Below are positions 1 to 10,171 of a DNA stretch of 64,000 nucleotides, piece after piece. Below the pieces are notes generated by a model. The model was not told the origin of the DNA, ran no database searches, and worked only from the letters and a program-made list of their open reading frames with translations. The stretch covers positions 2,356,001-2,420,000 of the forward strand of contig NZ_CP102604.1 in assembly GCF_024707505.1 (NCBI RefSeq). The letters run 5' to 3'. Numbering within the stretch: position 1 is the first letter of the stretch; every line of letters starts with the position of its first letter. Origin of the DNA: Pantoea sp. SOD02. Lineage in GTDB: Bacteria; Pseudomonadota; Gammaproteobacteria; Enterobacterales; Enterobacteriaceae. The translations under genes and the position numbers were made by a program.

Positions 1-947
<947 letters not shown>

Positions 948-954
948 TACCATC

Positions 955-990
955 AGCGGAGAGCGCCGCAAACGGCTCTCCGCTGCTTTC
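955..990 (+). terminator. Rho-independent terminator after argS
   Basis: Perfect 10-bp stem AGCGGAGAGC (955-964) / GCTCTCCGCT (975-984) with a 10-base loop, followed by a pyrimidine-rich run GCTTTCCCTCTTCC. It begins 8 bases after the argS stop. Confidence 0.8.
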
Positions 991-1342
991 CCTCTTCCTT
1001 CCTGTTAAAAATCCCCCCTTAACCTGCTCTGAATTTGGCTTTTATCCTGCTCAATACCTGCAATTTCTCTTGCTGCACACGCTTTCTCAATTTTCCGACA
1101 CAGCTCACCAAATAAACAAAACTCATACCTTCATAACCATTTTATGGCAGACAAAGTCGCACGCCATCCCTAATTTGGTAATGGAAGCAAGAAAGCAGAA
1201 ACATGCAACAAGCTGTTTTAAAAGCTAAAAACTATAAAACTTACCCTTGCAATCGGGTTAAAGTGATGCCCCCGGCCCATGTCAGGGCGGAAAAAAATCT
1301 CAACCCGATAACGTCATTAATAAAAAAATCAGAGCGTATCCT
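991..1342. other. Gene-free AT-rich leader upstream of the gallate permease
   Basis: No credible coding sequence. The stretch is AT-rich compared with its neighbours and presumably holds the promoter for the gene at 1343. An inverted pair ATCGGGTT (1252-1259) / AACCCGAT (1302-1309) is the only symmetric element I see; it could be a regulator site but the 42-base gap is long. TATAAA at 1233-1238 is a possible -10 without a convincing -35. Confidence 0.4.
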
Positions 1343-2722
1343 ATGAGCAATCACGACATTATCGATGTAAAAGGCTGGATCGACGCCCGGCCGATCACCG
1401 GATACCAGTGGCTGACCCTCAGCCTGTGTTTCATCATCATCATGTTTGATGGTTACGACGCGGCAGCGATGGGGTTCATTGCGCCCGCGCTGATTGAAGA
1501 CTGGGGCATCAGCCACGCGGAAATGGGGCCAATTCTCGGCGCTGCGATGTTTGGCGTGGCGATTGGTGCGCTGATCGCCGGTCCGTGGTCCGACAAATTC
1601 GGCCGGAAGCGCGTACTGCTGTTGTCGATTGCCGTCTTCGCCTGCTTCAGCCTGATGAGCGCCTTCGCCCGTACGCCGCTGGAAATGGGCGCGTTACGTT
1701 TTCTCACCGGCCTCGGTCTCGGCGCGGTGATGCCCAATTGCGTCACGCTGGTGTCGGAATATATGCCGGAGCGCCGCCGCAGCCTGATGATCACCGTGAT
1801 GTACAGCGGGTTTAATATCGGTTCCGGACTGGGCGGATTCATCGCCGCCGGCATGCTGCCGCACTTTGGCTGGCAAGCGGTGCTGGGTTTTGGTGGCCTG
1901 CTACCGTTGCTAATGTTGCCACTGCTGCTGTGGCTGCTGCCGGAATCGGCGATGTACATGGTGGTGCGCAAAGTCAGTCGCGACAAGATTGCTGCGGTGC
2001 TCAAACGTCTGGGCGGTGAGTTCTCCGCTGGCACCGCCTTTGTGCTCAATGCGCCAATCATCCCGAAAAAAGCCCAGGTGCTGCAGCTGTTCAGCCGCGG
2101 CTATGCGGGCGGCACTGTGGTGTTATGGCTCACCTACTTCATGGGGCTGTTCGTCATCTACCTGCTTAACGGTTGGCTGCCGACCATTCTCCGTTCTGGC
2201 GGCGTAACGCTTGAGCGTGCCGCGATTGTCGCCGGCTTGTTCCAATTGGGCGGCACCTTTGGCGGCCTGATGGTCGGCGGATTGATGGACCGTTTCAAAG
2301 CGAAATATGTTATCGCCCTGTTCTATCTGCTGGGCAGCTTCTGCCTGGTTTCGCAGGGCATCTGGAGCTTTGGCCCGAATGTACTGGCGCTGCTGGTGTT
2401 CCTCGCTGGCGTCTGTATCAACGGGGCGCAAACCGGATTGCAGGCGTTTTCTCCGGCCTTTTACCCCACTGAAATGCGTGCCACCGGCGTGTGCTGGATG
2501 CACGGCATTGGACGCAGCGGCGCCATTATCAGCTCGTCGCTGGGCGGCGTGCTGCTTGGCGTGTTCCCTGGGCAAACAGCCATTTTTATCGTTTTGTCGC
2601 TCCCGGCAGTTTTGGCGGCACTTTCCATCACCCGACATCACCCTGCACAGGTGGCCCGTCAGGTTAAAGGCATCGACCTTAATGACCTGCCGTCCCTGTC
2701 GCGTACCCTCAATAATCGATGA
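1343..2722 (+). CDS. galT: Aromatic acid:H+ symporter, probable gallate permease (GalT/PcaK type)
   Basis: Major facilitator of 459 residues with about twelve hydrophobic segments. The first membrane segment carries FDGYD (residues 35-39), the DGxD signature of the aromatic acid:H+ symporter family, followed by GPWSDKFGRKR in the loop between segments 2 and 3. It lies 18 bases upstream of gallate dioxygenase on the same strand, which supports gallate or a related hydroxybenzoate such as protocatechuate as the imported substrate. GalT and PcaK cannot be separated from sequence alone; the gallate assignment rests on the neighbours. ATG at 1343 begins MSNHDIIDV, a typical short cytoplasmic N-terminus for the family. 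Confidence 0.85.
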   Translation: MSNHDIIDVKGWIDARPITGYQWLTLSLCFIIIMFDGYDAAAMGFIAPALIEDWGISHAEMGPILGAAMFGVAIGALIAGPWSDKFGRKRVLLLSIAVFACFSLMSAFARTPLEMGALRFLTGLGLGAVMPNCVTLVSEYMPERRRSLMITVMYSGFNIGSGLGGFIAAGMLPHFGWQAVLGFGGLLPLLMLPLLLWLLPESAMYMVVRKVSRDKIAAVLKRLGGEFSAGTAFVLNAPIIPKKAQVLQLFSRGYAGGTVVLWLTYFMGLFVIYLLNGWLPTILRSGGVTLERAAIVAGLFQLGGTFGGLMVGGLMDRFKAKYVIALFYLLGSFCLVSQGIWSFGPNVLALLVFLAGVCINGAQTGLQAFSPAFYPTEMRATGVCWMHGIGRSGAIISSSLGGVLLGVFPGQTAIFIVLSLPAVLAALSITRHHPAQVARQVKGIDLNDLPSLSRTLNNR

Positions 2723-2740
2723 AGTAGAGGTCAAAAAATT

Positions 2741-4000
2741 ATGGCTAAAATCATAGGCGGTTTAGCGGTTTCTCATACTCCCACCATTGGCTTTGCGGTT
2801 GATCATAACAAGCAGCAGGAAGGCGCATGGGCACCGATTTTCGATGGCTTTGCACCGATGCAGCGCTGGCTGGAAGAGAAGAAACCGGACGTGCTGCTGT
2901 ATGTGTTTAACGATCACGTCACCTCCTTCTTTTTTGATCACTATTCGGCGTTTGTGCTGGGCATTGATGACGAATATGCCGTGGCGGACGAAGGCGGCGG
3001 CCCGCGCGATTTGCCACCGGTAAAAGGTCATGCGGCGCTGTCACAGCATATTGGTGCCAGCCTGATGGCGGATGAATTCGATATGTCATTCTTCCAGGAC
3101 AAAGCGCTGGATCACGGTCTGTTTTCGCCGCTGTCGGCGCTGGCACCGTGGCAAGGCGGCTGGCCGATGCAGGTGGTTCCGCTGGCGGTCGGCGTTTTGC
3201 AGTTCCCGATTCCTACGGCGCGTCGCTGCTATAAACTCGGCCAGGCACTGAAGCGCGCGGTAGAGAGTTTCCCGGAAGATTTGAAAGTTGCGGTGGTAGC
3301 GACCGGCGGCGTTTCACATCAGGTTCACGGCGAGCGCTGCGGCTTCAACAACCCGGAATGGGATGCGCAGTTTATCGATCTGCTGATCAACGATCCCGAG
3401 CGCCTGACCGAAATCACCCTGGCGGAATACGCCACGCTCGGCGGCCTGGAAGGTGCGGAAGTGATTATGTGGTTGATCATGCGCGGCGCGCTGTCGGCCA
3501 ACGTCGAGAAACTGCATCAGGATTACTATCTGCCTTCGATGACCGGTATCGCCACGCTGATCCTCGAAAACCAGTCACGTGAAGCGCCGGTTGATGTGCA
3601 CCAGCGTCAGCGCGACAAGATCAACCTGCAAATGAGCGGCGTGGAAAAACTGCCCGGCACCTATCCGTTCACCCAGGCGCGCAGCCTCAAAGCGCTGCGC
3701 ATCAACCGCTTCCTGCACCGCATGATTCAGCCAGAGTGGCGTAAGCGTTTCCGCGAAGCCCCACAGGCGCTGTATCAGGAAGCCGGGCTGACCGCTGAAG
3801 AGCAAACGCTGATTACCGAGCTCGACTGGCGCGGCATGATCCATTACGGCGTCAGCTTCTTCCTGCTGGAAAAACTGGGCGCGGTGGTGGGCGTGTCTAA
3901 CCTGCATATCTACTCGGCGATGCGTGGCGAAACGCTGGAACAGTTCCAGCAGACGCGCAATCAGCAGGTGCTCTACTCGGTAGCGGGGAAAAAAGAGTGA
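2741..4000 (+). CDS. galA: Gallate dioxygenase (extradiol, LigB-LigA fusion)
   Basis: Probable Fe(II) extradiol dioxygenase that opens gallate to 4-oxalomesaconate. At 419 residues it has the length of Pseudomonas putida GalA, with a LigB-like catalytic domain first (about 1-285) and a LigA-like helical domain at the C-terminus (about 300-419). By analogy with LigB the iron ligands would be His12 (SHTPT), His59 (NDHV) and Glu240 (EGAEVIMW), with His193 in SHQVHGER as catalytic base. An AGAGG ribosome site precedes ATG 2741. Its stop overlaps the next start (TGATG), so it is translationally coupled to the amidohydrolase. A strict protocatechuate 4,5-dioxygenase usually has separate LigA and LigB subunits, so the fused form favours gallate. 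Confidence 0.88.
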   Translation: MAKIIGGLAVSHTPTIGFAVDHNKQQEGAWAPIFDGFAPMQRWLEEKKPDVLLYVFNDHVTSFFFDHYSAFVLGIDDEYAVADEGGGPRDLPPVKGHAALSQHIGASLMADEFDMSFFQDKALDHGLFSPLSALAPWQGGWPMQVVPLAVGVLQFPIPTARRCYKLGQALKRAVESFPEDLKVAVVATGGVSHQVHGERCGFNNPEWDAQFIDLLINDPERLTEITLAEYATLGGLEGAEVIMWLIMRGALSANVEKLHQDYYLPSMTGIATLILENQSREAPVDVHQRQRDKINLQMSGVEKLPGTYPFTQARSLKALRINRFLHRMIQPEWRKRFREAPQALYQEAGLTAEEQTLITELDWRGMIHYGVSFFLLEKLGAVVGVSNLHIYSAMRGETLEQFQQTRNQQVLYSVAGKKE

Positions 4001-4839
4001 TGTTTACGCAACCGGTTATCGACTGCCATCACCACGTTTTTGATCCAAAAAACTTTCCCTGGGCGCCCGAGAGCGCCTACAACCCGGACGGACACGAGCT
4101 GGCGACGCCGGATTACTATCGCGCCGTGATGCAGGCCTACAACATTCGCCACTCGCTGATTGTCGGCCCAACGTCGGGCTATAACACCGACAATCGCTGC
4201 CTGCTGGATACCATCAAGCGCGGTGAAGGACGTTTTAAAGGTATTGCTGTCACGCCGCGTGACGTGGATAGCGACACGCTCGCCAGCCTGAAAGATCAGG
4301 GCATCGTCGGCATTGCGCTGAACGTGGCGATGCTTGGCACCGAGCCATTTCTCCAGCTTGATGCCCTGATGGGCAGGCTGGCGGAGCTGGACCTCTTTGC
4401 CCAGATTCAGGTGCAGAACGATCAGCTGCTGGCGCTGATGCCGCTGCTGTCACGCACCCGCACGCGTTTGCTGATCGATCACTCCGGCCGACCAGACGTC
4501 GGCGCAGGCGTAGCACAACCGGCCTTTCAGGCGCTGCTGTCGCTGGCCGGTCAGCAGCGCACCAGCGTGAAACTTTCCGGGCTGGCGAAATTTTCCCGGC
4601 AGCCGTATCCCTTCAGCGATGGACATCCTTATCTGCTCGCCTTGCTGGACGCTTTCGGCGCGGAAAATTGCATGTGGGGATCAGACTGGCCTTTCCTGCG
4701 CGCCACTGAACGCATGGATATGGGCACGCAACTGCTGCTGATCGAACAGCTGATCCCCGATGAAAAGAGTCGCCGTCAGGTGCTTTGGCACACGCCACAG
4801 CGGCTGTTTGGTTTTACTGATTTACAGGAGTCACGATGA
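4000..4839 (+). CDS. Amidohydrolase-2 family protein, probable 2-pyrone-4,6-dicarboxylate hydrolase (LigI-like)
   Basis: TIM-barrel metal-dependent hydrolase of 279 residues. It has the opening D-x-H-x-H pattern (DCHHH, residues 8-12), a mid-protein IDHSGRPD, and the late WGSDWPF with the conserved Asp, ending in HTPQRLFGF. LigI opens the pyrone PDC to 4-oxalomesaconate, and PDC is a known side product of gallate ring cleavage, so a salvage role is plausible. The related LigJ-type 4-oxalomesaconate hydratases share this fold, so hydratase activity is an alternative. ATG 4000 overlaps the galA stop; an in-frame GTG at 3997 is also possible. The 3' end overlaps the dehydroquinase start by four bases. 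Confidence 0.7.
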   Translation: MFTQPVIDCHHHVFDPKNFPWAPESAYNPDGHELATPDYYRAVMQAYNIRHSLIVGPTSGYNTDNRCLLDTIKRGEGRFKGIAVTPRDVDSDTLASLKDQGIVGIALNVAMLGTEPFLQLDALMGRLAELDLFAQIQVQNDQLLALMPLLSRTRTRLLIDHSGRPDVGAGVAQPAFQALLSLAGQQRTSVKLSGLAKFSRQPYPFSDGHPYLLALLDAFGAENCMWGSDWPFLRATERMDMGTQLLLIEQLIPDEKSRRQVLWHTPQRLFGFTDLQESR

Positions 4840-5267
4840 GAACCATCTATGTATTGAACGGCCCGAACCTCAATCTGCTGGGCACGCGCGAACCAGCAAC
4901 CTACGGCTCCGACACGCTACAAAGCGTGGAAGCGCTGTGCCGCGCAACGGCGGAAGAGCTGGGCGTGGCGATTGAGTTTCGCCAGACCAACCACGAAGGT
5001 GAAATGATTGAGTGGATTCAGCAGGCGCGTCTCGAAGCGCAGGCGCTGGTGATCAACCCAGCGGCGTGGACGCACACCTCGGTGGCGATCCGCGATGCAG
5101 TGACTGGCGTGGCGTTGCCGCTGTGGGAAGTGCACATCACCAACGTGCACAAGCGTGAGCCCTTCCGTCACCACTCCTATCTTTCCGACGTCGCGCAGGG
5201 CGTGATCTGCGGCTACGGCATTCGCGGTTACCGCTATGCGTTGATGGAAGCGGCGCGCGCAGGCTGA
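4836..5267 (+). CDS. aroQ: Type II 3-dehydroquinate dehydratase
   Basis: Converts 3-dehydroquinate to 3-dehydroshikimate. The 143 residues match the type II family: NGPNLNLLG near the start, Arg18 and Tyr23 of the active-site lid, TNHEGE (51-56), Asn74 and His80 in NPAAWTHTS, His100 in WEVH and Arg111. It overlaps the upstream amidohydrolase by ATGA, with GGAG as ribosome site, so it belongs to the gallate operon rather than to the shikimate biosynthetic set. A catabolic role, feeding dehydroshikimate towards gallate or protocatechuate, is inferred. Its stop codon directly abuts the stop of the convergent regulator, with no base between. Confidence 0.9.
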   Translation: MRTIYVLNGPNLNLLGTREPATYGSDTLQSVEALCRATAEELGVAIEFRQTNHEGEMIEWIQQARLEAQALVINPAAWTHTSVAIRDAVTGVALPLWEVHITNVHKREPFRHHSYLSDVAQGVICGYGIRGYRYALMEAARAG

Positions 5268-6494
5268 TTATTCATCCTGCCCGCACACTTCTCGCAGGCA
5301 GCGGATCAGCGCATCCGCTGCCGGTGAGTGCAGACAGCCCGCCCGCACCGTCAGTCCGATGGCGCGATCGGTATCCGGTAATGGCACCGGCAGCGCCACC
5401 AACGCACCGGACGCCAGTTCCACTTCCAGCTGGTGCGCGGAGACCGCCGCCAGCATATCCGACTGCATCAGCAAGCCGCGCACCAACGCCAAATCGCCGG
5501 TTTCCACCACCGGATCGGGCGCCGGAATCCCCATCGCCTGGAAACTGTTATTCAGCAGATATCGCGCTGGCGTGGCCGAACGCGGCAGCACCCAACGCGC
5601 AGCGCGCAGATCTTCGGTAGAAAGCTCACGTCCTAATAGCGGATGATCGTGACGCGCCAGCAGCACCATGCGTTCCGAGAACAGCGTCTCGCGCGTGACG
5701 TCCAGCGCATCTTCATCGCGGCGCAGCGCGCCAAAGATAAAATCGATATCGCCAGAGCGCATTTCCGAAGCCAGCACGCCAAAGGCGCTTTCACTGGTTA
5801 CCACGCGCACGCCCGGATAACGCGCCGTCAGCATCACGATCGCCTGTGGCAGGATACGCGTGCGTCCCAGCGGCAATGCGCCCACGCGCACCGTTCCCTC
5901 AAGTATCCCGCTGCGGGCAGCAATATCAGCTGGAATGTGGCGCAGTTCATTCAGCGCACGTCGCACGTTGGCTTCAATTTCACGCCCGGCCAGCGAAGGC
6001 ATCATGCCGTGCGGCGTGCGCTCCAGCAGCGCGATGCCCGCGCCATTTTCCAGTACGCGCAGCGCGGCGCTCACCGCTGGCTGGCTCAGCCCGAGCCGTG
6101 CCGCCACCGTCTGCATATGCCGCGTCTGACACAGGGTGATAAAAATTTGCAGCCGACGTACGTTAAATAGCCACAGCGGTTCAGCATCGCTACGCTGTGC
6201 GCCGCGTCCCTGCAATTTTGCCAGACGCTGCGGCACCTGATGCAACTCCTCAATCGCCCGCAACGCGCGCGGCAGCACGCATTTACCGAAGTCAGTCAGC
6301 ATCATGCCACCGGCATGACGTTCAAACAGCGTCACGCCTAAGGTGAGCTCCAGGTCGCGAATGGCACGGGTAATGGCCGACTGGGTGCGAAATAATTCAT
6401 CTGCCGCCCGCGAGACACTGCCTTGTGCCACCACCTGACTAAATGCCCTGATTTGCATAAGGTTTGTCAGCTCTTGCATGTCCTTTTCCGCCAT
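5268..6494 (-). CDS. galR: LysR-type regulator with two tandem HTH domains, probable gallate regulator
   Basis: LysR-family transcription factor of about 408 residues, some 100 longer than usual. Two winged-HTH modules stand in series: one at about residues 13-75 (SVSRAADELFRTQSAITRAI) and a second at about 109-170 (RLGLSQPAVSAALRVLE). A single LysR effector-binding domain (about 175-400) follows. It is transcribed away from galB, and by position should control the permease/dioxygenase and galBCD units in response to gallate or a ring-cleavage product. ATG 6494 follows AGGGAAAG; an inner ATG at 6479 is possible. It is more than a simple duplication artefact, since the two modules differ clearly in sequence. 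Confidence 0.8.
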   Translation of the reverse strand: MAEKDMQELTNLMQIRAFSQVVAQGSVSRAADELFRTQSAITRAIRDLELTLGVTLFERHAGGMMLTDFGKCVLPRALRAIEELHQVPQRLAKLQGRGAQRSDAEPLWLFNVRRLQIFITLCQTRHMQTVAARLGLSQPAVSAALRVLENGAGIALLERTPHGMMPSLAGREIEANVRRALNELRHIPADIAARSGILEGTVRVGALPLGRTRILPQAIVMLTARYPGVRVVTSESAFGVLASEMRSGDIDFIFGALRRDEDALDVTRETLFSERMVLLARHDHPLLGRELSTEDLRAARWVLPRSATPARYLLNNSFQAMGIPAPDPVVETGDLALVRGLLMQSDMLAAVSAHQLEVELASGALVALPVPLPDTDRAIGLTVRAGCLHSPAADALIRCLREVCGQDE

Positions 6495-6624
6495 CTTTCC
6501 CTGCCCCTTTTCGCTACCGATCGATGTCGCAATATAAATAAAACGCATACCCGCTGCAATTAAATGAATTATCGCCGCCAGGTTGGCAGTGACAGCATGG
6601 AAAAAAACAGCGGAGGAGTATGCC
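6495..6624. promoter_or_regulatory. Divergent galR/galB control region
   Basis: 130 bases between the divergent regulator and galB. It contains the AT-rich run AATATAAATAAAA and should hold both promoters and the LysR-protein binding sites. I cannot point to a clear T-N11-A box. The galB ribosome site GGAGGAG lies at 6612-6618. Confidence 0.45.
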
Positions 6625-7365
6625 ATGACTAACAACACCCCAAAAAAAACCGCGCTGGTGGTCAGCGCTCACTCAGCGGATTTCGTCTGGCGCGCCGGCG
6701 GTGCCATCGCGCTGCACCATGCGCAGGGCTATGACGTCCACGTTGTCTGCCTTTCGTTTGGCGAGCGCGGTGAATCAGCCAAGCTGTGGCGCAAAGGGGA
6801 GATGAGCGAGGCGAAAGTCAAAGCCGCCCGCCGCAGCGAGGCGCAAGCCGCCGCCGAGATTCTCGGTGCCAGCATTGAATTTTTTGATCTCGGCGATTAT
6901 CCGCTGCGTGCCGATAAAGAAACCCTGTTCCGCCTTGCCGACGTCTATCGCCGGGTGCTGCCGCACTTTGTTCTGACCCACTCATTGCAGGATCCCTACA
7001 ACTACGATCACCCAATGGCCACGCATCTGGCGCAGGAAGCGCGCATTATCGCCCAGGCCGAAGGCTACCGTCCGGGCGAAAAAATCGTCGGTGCACCGCC
7101 GGTTTACTGCTTCGAACCGCATCAGCCCGAGCAGTGCAACTGGAAGCCGGATGTGCTGCTGGATATCACCTCGGTGTGGGACAAAAAATATCAGGCGATT
7201 CAGTGTATGGCCGGGCAGGAACATCTGTGGGAATACTACACGCGCGTGGCACAGCAGCGCGGGGTGCAGGCCAAGCGCAACGTCGGAATTACCACCAGCC
7301 GCGACATCATTTATGGCGAAGGTTATCAGAGCATCTTCCCACGCGTAACCGAGGATCTGGCATGA
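6625..7365 (+). CDS. galB: 4-oxalomesaconate hydratase, PIG-L/LmbE fold
   Basis: Zinc-dependent hydratase of 246 residues that adds water to the enol form of 4-oxalomesaconate, giving 4-carboxy-4-hydroxy-2-oxoadipate. It has the PIG-L deacetylase fold, with [13 protein letters not shown] (residues 14-26) replacing the usual AHPDDE metal motif: His16 and Asp19 are kept. [19 protein letters not shown] supplies the third metal ligand. This variant motif is what I recall for P. putida GalB rather than for sugar deacetylases. The strong GGAGGAG at 6612-6618 selects ATG 6625 over the longer open frame. Its stop overlaps galC (ATGA). Confidence 0.85.
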   Translation: MTNNTPKKTALVVSAHSADFVWRAGGAIALHHAQGYDVHVVCLSFGERGESAKLWRKGEMSEAKVKAARRSEAQAAAEILGASIEFFDLGDYPLRADKETLFRLADVYRRVLPHFVLTHSLQDPYNYDHPMATHLAQEARIIAQAEGYRPGEKIVGAPPVYCFEPHQPEQCNWKPDVLLDITSVWDKKYQAIQCMAGQEHLWEYYTRVAQQRGVQAKRNVGITTSRDIIYGEGYQSIFPRVTEDLA

Positions 7366-8075
7366 GCATCATCGCTAAAAAAGGCGTCGCGGTGCGCCAC
7401 ATTCCGCGTGCGGCGGCTGCAGATATCGACGCGCTGGCGCGCTTTGGCGTCGCCACCGTGCATGAAGCGCAGGGGCGCAAAGGCTTGCTCGATCCCGCCA
7501 TTCGCCCAATTCAGCAGGATTGCGCCATCGCGGGCAGCGCGGTCACCGTGCTGGTGGCACCGGGCGATAACTGGATGTTCCACGTCGCGGTAGAACTCTG
7601 TCAGCCGGGCGATGTGCTGGTGGTTGCGCCGACCTCGCCGTGCAGCGACGGCTTCTTCGGCGATCTGCTGGCGACCTCGCTGCAAGCGCGCGGTGTGCGC
7701 GGATTGGTGGCGGATGTCGGTGTGCGTGATAGCCGCACGCTGCGCGAGATGGGCTTTGCCGTCTGGTCGCGCGCGGTATATGCGCAAGGCACAGTTAAAG
7801 AGACGCTCGGTTCGGTGAACGTGCCGCTGGTGTGTGCCGGGCAGCTGATCTGGCCGGGTGATGTGATCGTCGCCGATGACGACGGCGTGGTGGTGGTGGC
7901 ACGCGACGAGGCCGCCAGCGTGGCAGCCAAAGCGCGTCAGCGTGAAGAGCTGGAAGAGAGCAAACGCCTGCGTTTAGCGGCCGGTGAGCTGGGTCTTGAT
8001 ATCTATCAGATGCGCCCGCGCCTGGCGGAAAAAGGACTGCGCTATCTCGACACGCTCGATCAACTGGAGGAGTAA
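7362..8075 (+). CDS. galC: 4-carboxy-4-hydroxy-2-oxoadipate aldolase, RraA-like fold
   Basis: Class II pyruvate aldolase of 237 residues that cleaves 4-carboxy-4-hydroxy-2-oxoadipate to pyruvate and oxaloacetate, the last step of gallate breakdown. The signature [15 protein letters not shown] with a following [11 protein letters not shown] holds the Arg/Asp pair that binds substrate and the divalent metal in the HMG/CHA aldolase family. Start and stop are shared with galB (ATGA at 7362). Four bases separate it from galD. RraA itself, the RNase E inhibitor, has the same fold but is shorter (about 160 residues) and lacks this context. Confidence 0.9.
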   Translation: MSIIAKKGVAVRHIPRAAAADIDALARFGVATVHEAQGRKGLLDPAIRPIQQDCAIAGSAVTVLVAPGDNWMFHVAVELCQPGDVLVVAPTSPCSDGFFGDLLATSLQARGVRGLVADVGVRDSRTLREMGFAVWSRAVYAQGTVKETLGSVNVPLVCAGQLIWPGDVIVADDDGVVVVARDEAASVAAKARQREELEESKRLRLAAGELGLDIYQMRPRLAEKGLRYLDTLDQLEE

Positions 8076-8078
8076 ACC

Positions 8079-9167
8079 ATGCGCCAGCGTCGCATTCCCT
8101 GCTTACTGATGCGCGGCGGCACCTCCAAAGCCGCCTGTTTTCTGGCGCAGGATCTGCCCGCAGATCCTGCGGCCCGCGATCGGGTGCTGCTGGCGGTGAT
8201 GGGATCGCCCGATATCCGCCAGATTGACGGTCTCGGCGGGGCCGATCCGCTCACCAGCAAAGTGGCGATCGTATGCGTCTCACACCGGGACGATGCCGAT
8301 GTCGATTACCTGTTTGCCCAAGTCAACGTCGATCAACCCAGCGTCGATTACGGGCAAAACTGCGGCAATATCCTCGCCGCCGTCGGGCCTTTCGCCGTCG
8401 AACGCGGGCTAGTAAAGGCAGGCAATCAACGCACCCGCGTGCGCATTTTCATGCAGAACACCGGGCAGATTGCCGAAGCAGCGTTCGCCACGCCTGATGG
8501 TGAAGTCGACTATGACGGTGATCTGCGCATTGATGGCGTACCCGGCAGCGCAGGCGAGATCGCCCTCACCTTCAAAGACATTGCCGGATCGAGCTGTGGC
8601 GCGCTGCTGCCGACCGGTCAGCCGCGCGACTGTTTTGATGGCATCGATGTCACCTGCATCGACAACGGCATGCCGGTGATTCTAATCCGTGCGGCGGATG
8701 TCAATCGCAGCGGTTATGAAAGCCGCGACGCGTTAGACAGCGACAGCGAGCTCAAGCAGCGGCTGGAGTCGATTCGCCTGCAGGCCGGGCCGCGAATGAA
8801 TCTAGGGGATGTCAGCCAGCGTACGGTGCCCAAAGTCACGCTGCTGGCTGAAGCGCGTCACGGCGGCGCGATTAGCTCACGCACCTTTATTCCGCACCGC
8901 TGCCATGCCTCGATTGGCGTGCTTGGCGCGGTGAGCGTTGCCAGCGCCTGCCTGATCCCCGGCAGCGTCGCCGACGGACTGGCGCGCACCAGCCAACAAC
9001 CTCAACAGCGCCTGAGCGTGGAGCATCCCAGCGGCGAATTCAGCGTATTGCTGCAGCGCGAAGGCGATAACCCGCTGGCGGGCTGCGGTCTGCTGCGCAC
9101 CGCACGCGCCATTTTTGCCGGAGAAGTCATGATTCCGGCGGCGGTCTGGCCCTTCAGCAAGGAGTAA
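8079..9167 (+). CDS. galD: 4-oxalomesaconate tautomerase, PrpF family
   Basis: Cofactor-independent isomerase of 362 residues with the duplicated diaminopimelate-epimerase-like fold of PrpF. It should convert the keto form of 4-oxalomesaconate made by GalA to the enol form used by GalB. Seen in the sequence: N-terminal PCLLMRGGTSKA, YGQNCGN around residues 91-97 with the family's catalytic-type Cys, and GGAISSRTFIPHRCHASIG in the second half. GAGGAG precedes ATG 8079. Within this operon GalD is much more likely than the methylcitrate-pathway PrpF, since no prp genes are nearby. Confidence 0.87.
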   Translation: MRQRRIPCLLMRGGTSKAACFLAQDLPADPAARDRVLLAVMGSPDIRQIDGLGGADPLTSKVAIVCVSHRDDADVDYLFAQVNVDQPSVDYGQNCGNILAAVGPFAVERGLVKAGNQRTRVRIFMQNTGQIAEAAFATPDGEVDYDGDLRIDGVPGSAGEIALTFKDIAGSSCGALLPTGQPRDCFDGIDVTCIDNGMPVILIRAADVNRSGYESRDALDSDSELKQRLESIRLQAGPRMNLGDVSQRTVPKVTLLAEARHGGAISSRTFIPHRCHASIGVLGAVSVASACLIPGSVADGLARTSQQPQQRLSVEHPSGEFSVLLQREGDNPLAGCGLLRTARAIFAGEVMIPAAVWPFSKE

Positions 9168-9170
9168 TTA

Positions 9171-10055
9171 ATGAACATCACCTTTATCGGTTTTGGTGAA
9201 GCGGGCGGCATTCTCGCCCAAGACTTACAGGCGCAAGGCAACGCGGTGACGGTGTGGGACCGCAAAGCCCTCGTGGCAGAAACCCTGCCCGCGCTGCAGC
9301 AAAAAGCGCAACAAGGCCGCGTGCGATTGGCCGCTTCGCTGGCGGACGCGCTGCAGGATGCCACGCTGGTGTTCTCCACCGTTACCGCGTCGCAGGCCCT
9401 CAACGTGGTGCAGCAGGCGGCAGCGCTGTTACAGAACGGGCAGCATTTTCTCGATCTCAACTCGGTAGCACCGCACACCAAACGCGCCGCGGCTGAAGTG
9501 ATTCACGCTGCGGGTGCCAGCTATATCGACGTGGCGGTGATGGCGCCGGTGCCACCCAAGCGGCTGGCGACGCCGCTGCTGATTGGCGGTGCGCAGGCTG
9601 AACGGGTGAAGCCGCTGCTGCACCAGCTGGGCCTCAACAGCCGCCTGCTGGGTAGCGAAGTGGGTGAAGCCTCGGCGATTAAGATGTGCCGCAGCGTGAT
9701 GATCAAAGGCCTTGAGGCGCTGACCACCGAATGCCTGAGCGCGGCGCGCCAGTACGGCGTAGAGCAAGCGGTGCTGGATTCACTGCACGCCAGTTTCCCG
9801 TCGCTGGGCTGGAACGATCAGCTGCCGCACTACCTGATCAGCCGCGTGGCGGAGCACGGTCAGCGACGCGCTGAAGAGATGCAGGAAGTGGTGAAAACGC
9901 TGCAGGACGTCAAGGTACCGGCCGACATGAGCGCAGCGATTGTTGCCACCCAGCAAGGACTGGTAGATGCGTTAAACGCCCGTGCCCTGCGCTATCAACA
10001 ACTGACGCCGTTCATTTGGCAAGAGACGCTGGATAAGATCTATCCACCTCAATGA
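9171..10055 (+). CDS. NAD(P)-binding oxidoreductase, 6-phosphogluconate-dehydrogenase-like with DUF1932
   Basis: 294-residue protein with an N-terminal Rossmann fold (ITFIGFGEAGGILA, residues 3-16) and a helical C-terminal domain of the DUF1932 type. It resembles 3-hydroxyisobutyrate dehydrogenases, but I do not see their full catalytic pattern. It follows galD by 3 bases with its own GGAG site, so it is part of the gallate operon. One possible job is oxidation or reduction of a side product of ring cleavage, or dehydrogenation of a dehydroshikimate-type feed compound; neither is shown by the sequence. Downstream 116 bases hold only a weak AT-tailed hairpin (ACGC...GCGT, about 10065-10080). 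Confidence 0.65.
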   Translation: MNITFIGFGEAGGILAQDLQAQGNAVTVWDRKALVAETLPALQQKAQQGRVRLAASLADALQDATLVFSTVTASQALNVVQQAAALLQNGQHFLDLNSVAPHTKRAAAEVIHAAGASYIDVAVMAPVPPKRLATPLLIGGAQAERVKPLLHQLGLNSRLLGSEVGEASAIKMCRSVMIKGLEALTTECLSAARQYGVEQAVLDSLHASFPSLGWNDQLPHYLISRVAEHGQRRAEEMQEVVKTLQDVKVPADMSAAIVATQQGLVDALNARALRYQQLTPFIWQETLDKIYPPQ

Positions 10056-10171
10056 GTTATACGCCTTAAGGTATGCGTTTTGTTTATCGGCAATTGTTTA
10101 CATTTTTGCAACGGCGTAGCGTAAGCGAGACGAGAAGCAGGTTATAAAACAATAAATATCGGAAGCAAAAC

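Noticed and set aside
2123..2734. 203-codon frame antisense to the aromatic permease
   Set aside because: Antisense shadow with no ribosome site or family match.
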